A stretch of DNA of 64,000 bases from Streptomyces sp. HPF1205 (GCF_020400825.1 NZ_JAINVH010000002.1:186001-250000); one strand, 5' to 3'. Positions 18,267-32,789 are shown, counted from the first letter of the stretch. Notes: a model not told the origin generated them from the sequence alone. A program made the numbers and translations.

Positions 18267-18688
18267 CGAGCCACCCTCCCCTCGGCGTCGCCCTGGGCGT
18301 CACGGCCCAGAAGCCGCTGGAAGGCGGCGTCCAGGTCGAGGGCCAGCTGTGCGTGGTCCGCGCCGCCGGCTCCTGGCAGCGCGCGTACTACCACAAGGCT
18401 ACCGGGGGGCAGCAGGGACATCCGCTCCCTGACCAAGTGACGTAGGCGTCGTTTGACCAGATTGCGCTGCACGGCACCGCCGACCGCCTTGCTCACGACG
18501 AAACCCGCACGTGCCGGAGGGGCGGTCCCCCCCGGCTCGTGCGGGTGTGTGGCGTCCGTCGCATCCAGGCGGCCGGTCGCGTCGCGGCGCAGGTGTACGA
18601 CCAGCAGCGGCCGGCCGGCCCGGCGTCCGCGGCGGACCGCTTCCGCGAAGTCCTGCCGCCGCCTCAGCCGATTCTCGGTGGGCAGCAC
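18263..18688 (-). CDS. rnpA: Ribonuclease P protein component
   Basis: The protein subunit of RNase P, which trims tRNA 5' ends together with the rnpB RNA (not in this window). The 141-residue sequence starts [14 protein letters not shown], the standard family opening, and has the RNR signature as [17 protein letters not shown]. An internal Gly/Pro/His-rich insertion (ATHPHEPGG) is typical of Streptomyces. GTG at 18688 is preferred over longer in-frame starts because the family begins at this Leu-Pro-Thr. It overlaps yidD by 4 bp and follows rpmH by 22 bp. Confidence 0.95.
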   Translation of the reverse strand: MLPTENRLRRRQDFAEAVRRGRRAGRPLLVVHLRRDATGRLDATDATHPHEPGGTAPPARAGFVVSKAVGGAVQRNLVKRRLRHLVRERMSLLPPGSLVVVRALPGAGGADHAQLALDLDAAFQRLLGRDAQGDAEGRVAR

Positions 18689-18710
18689 GGCATGAGACCT
18701 GGGTGGCGGA

Positions 18711-18848
18711 TCAGGCGGACAGGCGGGCGCGACCCTTGCTGCGACGGTTCGCGACGATGGCGCGGCCGGCGCGGGTGCGCATACGCAGGCGGAAGCCGTG
18801 GGTCTTCGCACGACGGCGGTTGTTCGGCTGGAAGGTGCGCTTGCTCAC
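18711..18848 (-). CDS. rpmH: 50S ribosomal protein L34
   Basis: A 45-residue basic ribosomal protein. The product begins [18 protein letters not shown] and continues [17 protein letters not shown], which is diagnostic. The start is GTG at 18848 with GGAG 9 nt upstream; the stop is TGA at 18711-18713. It is first in the leftward rpmH-rnpA-yidD-yidC-jag run and divergent from dnaA. Confidence 0.97.
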   Translation of the reverse strand: MSKRTFQPNNRRRAKTHGFRLRMRTRAGRAIVANRRSKGRARLSA

Positions 18849-19076
18849 TCGGGGGCTCCAGAAAAGTTCGGTCCGGCGGGGCGTCGCCTGGCTGTCACCG
18901 TGCGCCCACGAAAAGCTCGCGGACCAGTCGGGTGTACCGCTTTGACGATCGTCCGGGAGTACCCGGGGATCCTTCGCCCATCAGTAGGCAGGCGGCAGCA
19001 GCCATCGACAACTCGACCTCGATACGGTACGTGCGGCTGGGCCATCCGGTCAAACCCGCAGGCACCGCTCCGCCAT

Positions 19077-19131
19077 TTGTACACAGCCTGTGGACAACGA
19101 CTTGAACCGCGCAGGCCGCCCTGACTACCGT
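19077..19131 (+). promoter_or_regulatory. Candidate dnaA promoter with two DnaA boxes
   Basis: The 399-bp rpmH-dnaA gap holds no gene. A perfect DnaA box (TTGTCCACA, minus strand) is at 19089-19097 and a one-mismatch box TTGTACACA at 19077-19085. Just downstream, TTGAAC (19102) and TACCGT (19126) are spaced by 18 nt as a possible -35/-10. Autoregulation of dnaA by DnaA through two boxes is known in Streptomyces. The promoter hexamers are tentative; the boxes are clear. I could not place the divergent rpmH promoter. Confidence 0.65.
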
Positions 19132-19247
19132 GGCCGGACCGGCCTACCGGAACCCGGAGCCGAACCCCGTACTCTTCCCGCCCCGCATCAGGACCACACT
19201 TTCGCGGGAGTTCTCAGCACCACCCAGCGACCGAGAGAGCGTGCACT

Positions 19248-21173
19248 GTGGCCGACGTGACTGCCGATCTTGCCGCAGTGTGGCCTCGGGTGCTCCAGAA
19301 GCTGCTGGTGGAGAGCGAGGACCTCAAGCCCAAGGACGCGGAGTGGCTCAAGCGCACCCAGCCGCTGGCCCTGGTGGCCGGCACGGCGGTGCTCTCGGCG
19401 CCCAACGAGTTCGCCAAGAGCGTCCTTGAGGGACGGCTCATGCCGCTGATCACCGACGTGCTCAGCCGTGAGTTCGGTCACCCTGTCGGGATCGCGATCG
19501 CGGTGGCCTCCGGCGGCGACCAGGAGCAGGCTCCCGCGCAGGAGCGGTCGCAGCCGCAGCGCTTCGCCCAGCCCGCGCAGCCGGAGCGCGCCGAGCAGCC
19601 GCAGGACGACGGGCATCCCGGGCAGCAGGCGTTCCCGCACGGCTCGCCGTCCCCGCAGATCCCGCAGCCGCCGCAGGTCCCGCAGCAGGAGTCGTACGAC
19701 ACCGGCGACGCGCCGCGGATGCGGTCCGCGTACGGGGAACGGCAGGACCACCGCGACCCCCAGGATCACCGCGACTCCCAGGACCGGCCCGACTGGCAGC
19801 AGCCGCGGCTCGGGGGCTGGGGGGCGCCGCCGCCGTCACCCGGCTATCCCGACCGCGCGCCGTACGAGAGCCCGCGCGAGGGGTACGAGGGGTCGCACGG
19901 CGGCTACGACTTCCCCACCGTCCCGCACCAGGGGCAGCCCGGCGGCCGGCAGCCGTACGGGTCCCCGGCCGCGGGCTACCAGCCGCCCGCGGGCCCGCCG
20001 TCCCGGCCGGAGCCGCCGTCCTCACCGGGCGCGGGCGGGCCCGGCCCCGGTGCCGGTCCGATCGGCGCGGGCGCGCCCGGCGGCCCCGGGAACGGGTCGG
20101 CCTCCGGGAACGGCTCCGGCAGCGGTGGCGGCAGCGTGGAGCCGACCGCGCGGCTGAACCCGAAGTACCTCTTCGACACCTTCGTCATCGGTGCCTCCAA
20201 CCGCTTCGCGCACGCCGCGGCCGTCGCGGTCGCGGAGGCGCCGGCCAAGGCGTACAACCCGCTGTTCATCTACGGCGAGTCCGGGCTCGGCAAGACCCAC
20301 CTGCTGCACGCCATCGGGCACTACGCCCGCAGCCTCTACCCGGGCACCCGGGTGCGGTACGTGAGCTCGGAGGAGTTCACCAACGAGTTCATCAACTCCA
20401 TCCGGGACGGCAAGGCGGACGCGTTCCGCAAGCGGTACCGGGACATGGACATCCTGCTGGTCGACGACATCCAGTTCCTGGCGCAGAAGGAGTCGACGCA
20501 GGAGGAGTTCTTCCACACCTTCAACACGCTGCACAACGCCAACAAGCAGATCGTTCTGTCCTCGGACCGGCCGCCCAAGCAGCTCATCACCCTGGAGGAC
20601 CGGCTGCGCAACCGGTTCGAGTGGGGCCTGATCACGGACGTGCAGCCGCCCGAGCTGGAGACCCGTATCGCGATCCTGCGCAAGAAGGCGGTGCAGGAGC
20701 AGCTGAACGCGCCGCCCGAGGTGCTCGAGTTCATCGCCTCGCGCATCTCGCGGAACATCCGCGAGCTGGAGGGCGCGCTGATCAGGGTGACCGCCTTCGC
20801 CAGCCTCAACCGGCAGCCGGTGGACCTGCAGCTCACCGAGATCGTGCTGAAGGACCTGATTCCGGGCGGCGAGGACTCCGTGCCCGAGATCAGCGGCAGC
20901 GCCATCATGGCCGAGACCGCCGCGTACTTCGGGCTCAACGTGGACGACCTGTCCGGCTCCTCACGCAGCCGGGTGCTGGTCACGGCCCGGCAGATCGCCA
21001 TGTACCTGTGCCGCGAGCTGACCGACCTGTCGCTGCCCAAGATCGGCGCGCTGTTCGGCGGCCGCGACCACACGACGGTGATGCACGCCGACCGCAAGAT
21101 CCGCTCGCTGATGGCCGAGCGCCGGTCCATCTACAACCAGGTGACCGAGCTCACCAACCGCATCAAGAGCTGA
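19248..21173 (+). CDS. dnaA: Chromosomal replication initiator DnaA
   Basis: An AAA+ ATPase of 641 residues that binds DnaA boxes and opens oriC. Domain I (about 1-85) binds partner proteins. Domain II (about 86-300) is an exceptionally long Gln/Pro/Gly/Asp-rich linker, typical of Streptomyces DnaA. Domain III has Walker [12 protein letters not shown] (K349) and Walker [11 protein letters not shown]. Domain IV ends with the box-binding [15 protein letters not shown]. The GTG start at 19248 has GAGAGAG upstream. It is divergent from rpmH and followed by oriC. DnaA boxes in its promoter suggest negative feedback. Confidence 0.98.
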   Translation: MADVTADLAAVWPRVLQKLLVESEDLKPKDAEWLKRTQPLALVAGTAVLSAPNEFAKSVLEGRLMPLITDVLSREFGHPVGIAIAVASGGDQEQAPAQERSQPQRFAQPAQPERAEQPQDDGHPGQQAFPHGSPSPQIPQPPQVPQQESYDTGDAPRMRSAYGERQDHRDPQDHRDSQDRPDWQQPRLGGWGAPPPSPGYPDRAPYESPREGYEGSHGGYDFPTVPHQGQPGGRQPYGSPAAGYQPPAGPPSRPEPPSSPGAGGPGPGAGPIGAGAPGGPGNGSASGNGSGSGGGSVEPTARLNPKYLFDTFVIGASNRFAHAAAVAVAEAPAKAYNPLFIYGESGLGKTHLLHAIGHYARSLYPGTRVRYVSSEEFTNEFINSIRDGKADAFRKRYRDMDILLVDDIQFLAQKESTQEEFFHTFNTLHNANKQIVLSSDRPPKQLITLEDRLRNRFEWGLITDVQPPELETRIAILRKKAVQEQLNAPPEVLEFIASRISRNIRELEGALIRVTAFASLNRQPVDLQLTEIVLKDLIPGGEDSVPEISGSAIMAETAAYFGLNVDDLSGSSRSRVLVTARQIAMYLCRELTDLSLPKIGALFGGRDHTTVMHADRKIRSLMAERRSIYNQVTELTNRIKS

Positions 21174-21198
21174 CGCCCGCGGGCTCTCCCGGCGTCCC

Positions 21199-21240
21199 GG
21201 CGTCCTCTCACACGGTCCCGGCGTCCTCTCACACGGTCCC
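21199..21240 (+). repeat. Two perfect 21-bp tandem repeats after dnaA
   Basis: The unit GGCGTCCTCTCACACGGTCCC occurs at 21199-21219 and 21220-21240, flanked on both sides by partial copies (GGCGTCCC). It lies between the dnaA stop and the first DnaA box. No function is recognised. Confidence 0.8.
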
Positions 21241-21286
21241 GGCGTCCCGGCGCCCCCTCCTCGCGCTCTCCCGGCCTCCCCTCGCG

Positions 21287-21310
21287 CTCACGCGCTCACG
21301 CGCTCACGCG
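21287..21310 (+). repeat. Three tandem CTCACGCG repeats
   Basis: CTCACGCG occurs three times without a gap in the GC-rich leader to oriC, about 100 bp before the first DnaA box. It may be simple slippage. Confidence 0.75.
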
Positions 21311-21408
21311 GCCGGCTTCTCCCGGCGGCGCGTTCTCCCCTGCTTGCCGCCCCTGCGGCCCCCCGAACCTACGTCCCGCCTGTTCGATTACCTGTCGCCG
21401 CGGCCCAC

Positions 21409-21983
21409 TTCTCCACAGGATCGCGGCGATCGCCGTTTCCACACCCTGGGGACATCCGAGTTGTCCCCGTTTTCTCCACAGGCGGCCCTCGTCCCTGATC
21501 ATCCGCCCTGCTCACCGGGGTGTGGATATGTGGGTAACCGGAATCCACAGACTGTGGACCATGCGGGTGCCCACAGAGGCCCCCGGCCGGTTGTCCACAC
21601 GTCACCCACAGGATGGAGCCGGTTGTGCACAGGAGAGGCCGGGTTCTCCACACCTTTGTCCACTGTTCGGCAACGAAATGCCGTCTGTCCCACGGGAGAG
21701 TGAAAGGCATCACACCAAGGCGGTGGGTTGGCCTGGGGAGAACCTGGGTATTTCTGGGGACACACCTGGGGAGAACTCCGGGCTGCCTGTGAATCGCGTG
21801 TGGACAACTTTCGGCTGTCCACAGAGGCAGGTGGTTTTCCACCGCTCCCGTCCACAGGCAGTGTGGATAAAAAACGCGCTCTGACCTGCGCCGGAACCAC
21901 TTATCCACGGTATCCACAACCCCTACTACTACTGCTACGAGTAGAGAGCCCGGAACTCGATTCGAAGTGGGGGCTGTGCACAA
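21409..21983. other. oriC: Origin of chromosomal replication, oriC (DnaA-box array)
   Basis: The 927-bp dnaA-dnaN gap has no gene and carries about 19 DnaA-box-like 9-mers. On the plus strand they start at 21409, 21435 (weak), 21472, 21541, 21591 (perfect TTGTCCACA), 21602 (weak), 21623 (weak), 21644, 21656, 21815, 21848, 21901 and 21910. On the minus strand they start at 21521, 21529, 21553, 21799 (perfect), 21862 and 21975 (weak). They form two groups with a box-poor middle (21665-21798). The only A-run (AAAAAA near 21868) is next to the box at 21862. Streptomyces oriC is known to hold about 19 boxes in two clusters, so the match is close. Confidence 0.95.
21901..21940. promoter_or_regulatory. 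Candidate origin-unwinding element: two DnaA boxes, C-rich spacer, DnaA-trio
   Basis: Boxes TTATCCACG (21901) and GTATCCACA (21910) are followed by the spacer ACCC and then CTA-CTA-CTA-CTG-CTA from 21923 to 21937. Read on the other strand 3'-5' this is GAT-GAT-GAT-GAC-GAT, the DnaA-trio pattern described for the basal unwinding system of B. subtilis and other bacteria. The geometry fits; strand opening here is inferred. Confidence 0.6.
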
Positions 21984-22100
21984 CTCGGCCCGGAGCCGTC
22001 CCGGACCCTTGCCCCCGGCTTGACGCCAACCGCCACCGAGTGTCAGTCCTGTGCGTCAGACTGGTCCCCGACAGACAGCAACAAGCAGGAGGCGGTTCCG

Positions 22101-23231
22101 GTGAAGATCCGGGTGGAGCGCGACGTACTCGCCGAAGCGGTGGCCTGGGCGGCTCGCAGCCTCCCGGCACGTCCCCCGGTGCCCGTCCTGGCGGGCCTGC
22201 TGCTGCGGGCCGAGGAGGGCAGGCTCAGCCTGTCCGGCTTCGACTACGAGGTCTCGGCCCGGGTCGCGGTGGACGCGGAGGTGGACGAGGAGGGCACCGT
22301 GCTGGTCTCCGGCCGGCTGCTCGCCGACATCTCCCGGGCGCTGCCCAACCGCCCTGTCGAGATCTCCACGGACGGCGTGCGGGCCACCGTCGTCTGCGGC
22401 AGCTCGCGGTTCACCCTCCACACCCTGCCTGTGGAGGAGTACCCGGCGCTGCCCGCCATGCCCACCGCCTCCGGCACCGTCCCCGGCGAGGTCTTCGCCG
22501 CCGCGGCCGCCCAGGTGGCCATCGCGGCCGGCCGCGACGACACCCTGCCGGTGCTCACCGGTGTGCGGATCGAGATCGAGGGCGACACGGTGACCCTCGC
22601 CGCCACCGACCGCTACCGCTTCGCGGTCCGTGAGTTCCTGTGGAAGCCCGAGCAGTCCGACATCTCGGCCGTCGCCCTGGTGCCCGCCAAGACCCTGCTG
22701 GACACCGCCAAGTCGCTGACCAGCGGTGACACCGTCGCCATCGCGCTCGCCGGGTCCGGCGCGGGCGAGGGCCTGATCGGTTTCGAGGGCGCCGGGCGCC
22801 GGACGACCACCAGGCTGCTGGAGGGCGACCTGCCCAAGTACCGCACGCTCTTCCCCACCGAGTTCGCCTCGGTGGCGGTGATCGAGACCGCGCCCTTCGT
22901 CGAGGCGGTCAAGCGCGTCTCCCTGGTGGCCGAGCGCAACACTCCGGTGCGGCTGAGCTTCGAGCAGGGCGTGCTGACCCTGGAGGCCGGTTCCAGCGAC
23001 GACGCACAGGCTGTGGAAAGGGTCGACGCCAAGCTGGACGGCGACGACATCTCGATCGCCTTCAACCCGACCTTCCTGCTCGACGGACTGAGCGCGATCG
23101 ACTCCCCGGTCGCCCAGCTCTCCTTCACGACCTCGACCAAGCCGGCGCTGCTCAGCGGCCGCCCGGCGGTCGACGCCGAGGCCGACGATGCGTACAAGTA
23201 CCTGATCATGCCGGTGCGCCTGTCCGGCTGA
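22101..23231 (+). CDS. dnaN: DNA polymerase III beta sliding clamp
   Basis: A ring-shaped processivity clamp of 376 residues, loaded onto primed DNA. The three-domain clamp fold is recognisable: KIRVERDVLAEAVAWAARSLP at the start, LPVLTGVRIEIEGDTVTLAATDRYRFAVRE in the middle, and the C-terminal YKYLIMPVRL that forms part of the hydrophobic binding pocket. The GTG start at 22101 is set by a strong GCAGGAGG site; the frame is open further upstream into oriC but without a better start. It is first in the rightward dnaN-gnd-recF run. Confidence 0.97.
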   Translation: MKIRVERDVLAEAVAWAARSLPARPPVPVLAGLLLRAEEGRLSLSGFDYEVSARVAVDAEVDEEGTVLVSGRLLADISRALPNRPVEISTDGVRATVVCGSSRFTLHTLPVEEYPALPAMPTASGTVPGEVFAAAAAQVAIAAGRDDTLPVLTGVRIEIEGDTVTLAATDRYRFAVREFLWKPEQSDISAVALVPAKTLLDTAKSLTSGDTVAIALAGSGAGEGLIGFEGAGRRTTTRLLEGDLPKYRTLFPTEFASVAVIETAPFVEAVKRVSLVAERNTPVRLSFEQGVLTLEAGSSDDAQAVERVDAKLDGDDISIAFNPTFLLDGLSAIDSPVAQLSFTTSTKPALLSGRPAVDAEADDAYKYLIMPVRLSG

Positions 23232-23510
23232 GCCCGTGCCGGACCGCGGCCGTGCCGGCCTGGCGGGCCGGCACGACGGGCCGGGATCCGGGCGGCCGGG
23301 TCGGGGCCGCCCGGGCGCGGCCGATCGGTGCCGCGAGCGGTCGGGCGGCGGCCTCGCCGAGTTCGACCGGGGCGTCCGGTCGAACGGCTCGCGACCGGCC
23401 GACGTAGGCTCGTTCTCAGGTCAAGGGAGCAGTTCGCGTCGAACGGTTCGGGCAGTCCGAGCGGTTCGCATATTCCGGATTATTCGGACGTTTCGGACGA
23501 AGGGTCAGTG

Positions 23511-24392
23511 ATGGCACAGCTCGGTCTCATCGGTCTCGGCAAGATGGGCGGCAACATGCGTGAGCGCATCCGCCGCGCGGGCCACACCGTCATCGGGTAC
23601 GACAGGAACCCGGACCTCGCCGATGTCCACAGCCTGAAGGAGCTTGTGGACTCGCTGCAGGCGCCGCGCGTGGTGTGGGTGATGGTCCCGGCCGGCGGCC
23701 CCACCCAGTCCACCATCGACGAGCTGGGCGAGCTGCTCTCGCCGGGCGACCTGGTCGTCGACGGCGGCAACTCGCGCTGGACGGACGACGAGAAGCACGC
23801 CGAGCAGCTGGGCGCCAAGGGCATCGGCTTCGTCGACTGCGGCGTCTCCGGCGGCGTGTGGGGCCTGGCCAACGGTTACGCCCTGATGTACGGCGGCACC
23901 GAGGACGATGTCGCCAAGGCGCAGCCGTTCTTCGACGCGCTCAAGCCCGAGGGCGAGTACGGCGCGGTGCACGCGGGCAAGGTCGGCGCGGGCCACTTCG
24001 CCAAGATGGTGCACAACGGCATCGAGTACGCGATGATGCAGGCCTACGCCGAGGGCTGGGAACTGCTGGAGGCCGTGGACTCGGTCACCGACGTCCGCGA
24101 GGTCTTCCGCTCGTGGAAGGCCGGCACCGTCATCCGCTCCTGGCTGCTGGACCTGGCCGTGGACGCGCTGGACAAGGACGAGCACCTCAACGAGCTCAGG
24201 GGCTTCGCCCAGGACTCCGGTGAGGGCCGGTGGACGGTCGAGGCCGCGATCGACAACGCGGTGCCGCTGCCGGCGATCACCGCCTCCCTGTTCGCCCGCT
24301 TCTCGTCCCGCCAGGACGACTCGCCGCAGATGAAGATGATCGCCGCGCTGCGCAACGAGTTCGGCGGCCACGCGGTGACCGCCGCCGAATAG
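23511..24392 (+). CDS. gnd: 6-phosphogluconate dehydrogenase, decarboxylating (short, GntZ/YqeC type)
   Basis: Oxidises 6-phosphogluconate to ribulose 5-phosphate with NAD(P)+ in the pentose phosphate pathway. At 293 residues it belongs to the short class, which lacks the C-terminal repeat of the 470-residue enzyme. The dinucleotide motif GLIGLGKMGGNM is at the N-terminus, and the substrate motif FVDCGVSGGVWGLANGYALMYGG and catalytic GAGHFAKMVHNGIEY are intact. ATG at 23511 has GAAGGG upstream. The 279-bp gap before it has no gene. Its place between dnaN and recF is a conserved Streptomyces oddity without a known replication role. Confidence 0.93.
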   Translation: MAQLGLIGLGKMGGNMRERIRRAGHTVIGYDRNPDLADVHSLKELVDSLQAPRVVWVMVPAGGPTQSTIDELGELLSPGDLVVDGGNSRWTDDEKHAEQLGAKGIGFVDCGVSGGVWGLANGYALMYGGTEDDVAKAQPFFDALKPEGEYGAVHAGKVGAGHFAKMVHNGIEYAMMQAYAEGWELLEAVDSVTDVREVFRSWKAGTVIRSWLLDLAVDALDKDEHLNELRGFAQDSGEGRWTVEAAIDNAVPLPAITASLFARFSSRQDDSPQMKMIAALRNEFGGHAVTAAE

Positions 24393-24444
24393 CAGCAGCG
24401 AGTAACAGCAGGGAGGTCGGCGCGTCCGGCGCGCCAGCAACGCG

Positions 24445-25632
24445 ATGCACGTCACGCACCTTTCGCTCGCCGACTTCCGCTCCTACGCCCGGGCCGAGGT
24501 CCCCCTCGACCCGGGCGTCACGGTTTTCGTGGGGCCCAACGGCCAGGGCAAGACCAACCTGGTCGAGGCGGTCGGCTACCTGGCCACGCTCGGCAGCCAC
24601 CGGGTCGCCTCCGACGCCCCGCTGGTCCGGATCGGAGCCGAGCGGGCCGTGATCCGCGCCCAGGTCGCGCAGGGCGACCGGCGCCAACTGGTCGAGCTGG
24701 AGATCAACCCGGGCCGCGCCAACCGCGCCAGGATCAACCGCTCCTCCCCGGCCCGGCCGCGTGACGTGCTGGGCATCGTCCGCAGCGTGCTGTTCGCCCC
24801 CGAGGACCTGGCCCTGGTCAAGGGCGACCCGGGCGAGCGGCGGCGCTTCCTCGACGAGCTGATCACCGCCCGCGCGCCCCGGCTCGCGGGGGTCCGCGGC
24901 GACTACGACCGGGTGCTCAAGCAGCGCAACACGCTGCTCAAGACCGCCGCGCTGGCCCGCAGGCACGGCGGCAAGGGCCTGGGGGCACCTCCCGCGACGA
25001 AGTCTGCGGGGGATCTCTCCACCCTCGACATCTGGGACCAGCACCTGGCACGGGCCGGCGCCGAGCTGCTGGCACACCGCCTGGACCTGGTGGCGGCGCT
25101 GCAGCCGCTGACCGACAAGGCGTACGAGCAGCTCGCCCCGGGCGGCGGCCCGGTCGGCCTGGACTACCGCGGCTCGATGGGCGCGGGCATCCCGCCGGCC
25201 GAGGACTGGGGGAGCCTGGCGGGGGCCTCGGGCCGGGAGGACCTGTACGGGCGGCTGCTGGAGGCGCTGGGCGCGGCTCGGCGCCAGGAGATCGAGCGGG
25301 GTGTGACGCTGGTCGGCCCGCACCGCGACGACCTGGTGCTGAATCTGGGCCCGGCGCCCGCGAAGGGCTATGCCAGTCACGGCGAGTCGTGGTCGTACGC
25401 GCTCGCGCTGCGGCTGGCCTCGTACGAGCTGCTGTGCGCGGACGGCGGCGAGCCCGTGCTCGTACTCGACGACGTGTTCGCCGAGTTGGACGAGCGGCGG
25501 CGGGTGCGGCTGGCGGAGCTGGTGGCAGCGGGCGAGCAGGTGCTGGTCACCGCCGCGGTGGACGACGACGTGCCGGGCGTGCTGCGAGGAGCGCGATTCT
25601 CGGTGGAGAACGGGGCGGTGGAGCGGCTGTGA
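24445..25632 (+). CDS. recF: DNA replication and repair protein RecF
   Basis: An SMC-like ATPase of 395 residues that helps load RecA at single-strand gaps and stalled forks. It starts [19 protein letters not shown], the standard opening, with Walker [14 protein letters not shown] at residues 30-42. The family core [28 protein letters not shown] follows, then [10 protein letters not shown] and the C-terminal signature and Walker B ([27 protein letters not shown]). Its TGA overlaps the next GTG (25629-25632), so the DUF721 gene is translationally coupled. Confidence 0.97.
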   Translation: MHVTHLSLADFRSYARAEVPLDPGVTVFVGPNGQGKTNLVEAVGYLATLGSHRVASDAPLVRIGAERAVIRAQVAQGDRRQLVELEINPGRANRARINRSSPARPRDVLGIVRSVLFAPEDLALVKGDPGERRRFLDELITARAPRLAGVRGDYDRVLKQRNTLLKTAALARRHGGKGLGAPPATKSAGDLSTLDIWDQHLARAGAELLAHRLDLVAALQPLTDKAYEQLAPGGGPVGLDYRGSMGAGIPPAEDWGSLAGASGREDLYGRLLEALGAARRQEIERGVTLVGPHRDDLVLNLGPAPAKGYASHGESWSYALALRLASYELLCADGGEPVLVLDDVFAELDERRRVRLAELVAAGEQVLVTAAVDDDVPGVLRGARFSVENGAVERL

Positions 25633-26279
25633 GTGACGAGAATCACGAAGTGGCGCGACAAAGCGGACAATTCGGTCAACAGTCGCCCCCTGCCGGACCC
25701 GCCGGCCCCCTCGGCCCCGCCGGATCCGTCGAATCCATCGGATCCGCCGGATCCGCCGGATCCCTCGGCCCCGCGGGCCCCGCCGCCTCCGGCGTGGACC
25801 TCGCCCGCGTCGCCCTGCGCGCCGCCAAGGAGCAGGCCCGCGCCCGCGGCGCCGCCGCCGTGCAGAAGAAGCAGGCCAGGCGCGGTGGTCTGCGCAGCGG
25901 CGCCCGGGCCGACGGCCGCGACCCGCTGCCGCTGGGCGCGGCCATCAACCGCCTGATCACCGAGCGCGGCTGGGAAGCCCCCGCCGCGGTCGGCGGCGTG
26001 ATGGGCCGCTGGCCACAGCTCGTGGGCCCCGAGGTGGCGCTGCACTGCTCGCCGGACCGGTACGACGAGGAGGCACGGGTGCTCACCGTGACCTGCGACT
26101 CCACCGCCTGGGCCACGCAGTTGCGGCTGCTGGCCCCGACCCTGGTGGCCCGCCTCAACGCCGACCTCGGCCACGGCACCGTCACGGCGATCAAGGTGCT
26201 CGGCCCGGCGGCGCCCACCCGCTCGTACGGCAGGCTGCGCGCCCCCGGCAGCCGCGGCCCCGGCGATACGTACGGATGA
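25629..26279 (+). CDS. DUF721 (DciA-like) protein
   Basis: A 216-residue protein of the DUF721 family. In other bacteria a DUF721 protein, DciA, serves as replicative helicase loader or operator, so a role with DnaB is plausible here; that is inference. The domain spans about residues 98-200 ([39 protein letters not shown], then [17 protein letters not shown]). The N-terminus contains Gly/Pro/Ala/Ser repeats ([19 protein letters not shown]) and a basic segment. The GTG start overlaps the recF stop. Position between recF and gyrB is conserved across actinobacteria. Confidence 0.88.
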   Translation: MSDENHEVARQSGQFGQQSPPAGPAGPLGPAGSVESIGSAGSAGSLGPAGPAASGVDLARVALRAAKEQARARGAAAVQKKQARRGGLRSGARADGRDPLPLGAAINRLITERGWEAPAAVGGVMGRWPQLVGPEVALHCSPDRYDEEARVLTVTCDSTAWATQLRLLAPTLVARLNADLGHGTVTAIKVLGPAAPTRSYGRLRAPGSRGPGDTYG

Positions 26280-28688
<2,409 letters not shown>

Positions 28689-28730
28689 GTCGGCCCGCAC
28701 CAGCCCGCATCGAAAGGATTCTGACCAGCA

Positions 28731-31397
<2,667 letters not shown>

Positions 31398-31400
31398 GCC

Positions 31401-32111
31401 GTGAGTGGAGCCACGGGCGCCGCGGGTGGTCCCGGGACGACCGGAGGTGCCCGTGGCCCGTCCCACCGGGGCACTGCGCGCGAAGGGGGTTACTCAGTGA
31501 CGGACGCCCGTCAGCCGGGGCAGCCGCACCAGCCGCCGTCGGCGTACGCGCCCCCGCCGCCGTCCACCCCGCCGATGAGTTCCGGAACGTCCGGCACGGC
31601 CGGCGTGTCGGGCATGGCCGCGGCCTCCGCGGCGTCCGGCGCCGGTACGTCCGGCACGGTCGGCGGGTCCGGATACGGGCAGGCCGCCGCCGGGGTGCGC
31701 AAGCCCCGTCCGGCCGCCGCCCGCACCGCCCCGCGCACCCGCAAGGCCCGGCTGCGGGTGGCCAAGGCCGACCCCTGGTCGGTGATGAAGGTCAGCTTCC
31801 TGCTGTCCATCGCGGTGGGCATCTGCTCCATCGTGGCGGTGGCCGTGCTGTGGTCGGTGCTGGACACCATCGGCGTCTTCAACACCGTCGGCAATACGAT
31901 CAGCGAGGCCACCACCTCCAAGCAGGGCGGCAAGGGCGGCTTCGACCTGGTCTCCTTCCTGTCCCTGTCCCATGTCCTGCTCTTCACCGTGGTGATCGCC
32001 GTGATCGACGTGATCCTGGCCACCGCGCTGGCCACGCTCGGCGCTTTCATCTACAACATGTCCGCCGGCTTCGTCGGCGGCATCGAGCTGACGCTGGCCG
32101 AGGACGAGTGA
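31401..32111 (+). CDS. DUF3566 domain membrane protein
   Basis: A 236-residue protein conserved downstream of gyrA in actinobacteria; function unknown. Residues 1-110 are a disordered Gly/Ser/Pro/Ala region. The DUF3566 domain (about 114-234) begins RLRVAKADPWSVMKVSFLLSIAVGI and contains two membrane helices, the second around LFTVVIAVIDVILATALATLGAFIYN. The GTG at 31401, 3 bp after the gyrA stop and with GGAGG upstream, is used; a second GTG at 31498 with GAAGGGGG upstream is a real alternative (204 residues). Co-transcription with gyrBA is likely. Confidence 0.85.
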   Translation: MSGATGAAGGPGTTGGARGPSHRGTAREGGYSVTDARQPGQPHQPPSAYAPPPPSTPPMSSGTSGTAGVSGMAAASAASGAGTSGTVGGSGYGQAAAGVRKPRPAAARTAPRTRKARLRVAKADPWSVMKVSFLLSIAVGICSIVAVAVLWSVLDTIGVFNTVGNTISEATTSKQGGKGGFDLVSFLSLSHVLLFTVVIAVIDVILATALATLGAFIYNMSAGFVGGIELTLAEDE

Positions 32112-32184
32112 CCGGGCAACCCGGGACCGCGGTAACCGATTTTGGGGCACGGCCCCTGGTGCGCTAACCTTTCGTGCAGCGCGC

Positions 32185-32258
32185 GGGGCTATAGCTCAGA
32201 CGGTTAGAGCGCTTCCCTGATAAGGAAGAGGCCACAGGTTCAAGTCCTGTTAGCCCCA
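32185..32258 (+). tRNA. tRNA-Ile (anticodon GAT)
   Basis: A 74-nt cloverleaf. The acceptor arm GGGGCTA pairs with TAGCCCC, the D-arm carries TAGCTCAGACGGTTAGAGC, the anticodon stem CTTCC/GGAAG encloses loop CTGATAA (anticodon GAT), and the T-arm loop is GGTTCAAGTCC. The 3' CCA is not encoded. Location after gyrA is conserved in actinobacteria. Confidence 0.96.
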
Positions 32259-32267
32259 CCGGTCGAG

Positions 32268-32298
32268 ACGGGCACCTACCCATGGGGTGGGTGCCCGT
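32268..32298 (+). terminator. Hairpin after tRNA-Ile
   Basis: ACGGGCACC at 32268 pairs with GGTGCCCGT ending at 32298, and the stem extends through one wobble around CATGG. No T-run follows. Position 10 bp after the tRNA suits termination. Confidence 0.6.
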
Positions 32299-32438
32299 TC
32301 GCGTGTGCCGGGTCGGCGCTGGTGGCCGTGGCCCTGCTGGTCGAGCACCGGGGGCGAGTACCGAGGGCCTGGCACTGAGCTCGGCGCCGGGGGCCCGGCG
32401 CCGGGGGCCGGATTTCCCCGGGCTTTCCGCCTTCCGCG

Positions 32439-32467
32439 GCCCGCGGGATCCCGCGGGATCCCGCGGG
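32439..32467. repeat. CCGCGGGATC tandem palindromic repeats
   Basis: CCGCGGGATC occurs twice in tandem (32441-32460), followed by CCGCGGG. Each unit contains CCGCGG, so the block can fold on itself. It lies in the 350-bp gap between tRNA-Ile and the DLW-39 gene, which otherwise holds only a TATAGT hexamer (32556-32561), a possible -10 for that gene. Confidence 0.6.
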
Positions 32468-32608
32468 GGAGAACGGGAAAAGGGACGCGGTGAAGGGGCG
32501 GGAGCCGGCTTCGCCGGGCCCGTTCGCAGGTCACCGTTCGCTATCGGCCGCTGTGTATAGTCGGGCAGGTCCGAAGCTCGTCCTACCCAAGAAGAAGGAG
32601 GTCGCGCG

Positions 32609-32749
32609 GTGAAGAAGTTTCTCCTGGTCGCACTGGCCGCCGTCGCCGGGCTGTTCGTCTACCGACAGATTCAGGCCGACCGCGCCGAGCAGGACCTGTG
32701 GACGGAAGCCACTGACGCCGTCCCGGCCGATTCCGGCGCCGGCGCCTGA
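32609..32749 (+). CDS. DLW-39 family micro-protein
   Basis: A 46-residue protein, GTG start at 32609 with AAGAAGGAGG upstream. It begins VKKFLLVALAAVAGLFVYRQI, a single membrane helix or uncleaved signal, then ADRAEQDLWTEATD with the DLW motif that names this family of tiny actinobacterial proteins found near the gyrA-tRNA-Ile locus. Function unknown. A terminator follows at 32790. It is easily missed because of its size; the ribosome site, conserved motif and location support it. Confidence 0.86.
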   Translation: MKKFLLVALAAVAGLFVYRQIQADRAEQDLWTEATDAVPADSGAGA

Positions 32750-32789
32750 GGCCGCCCGCGGCGCCGGACGAGCGCCTGCCAGGTCTCCG

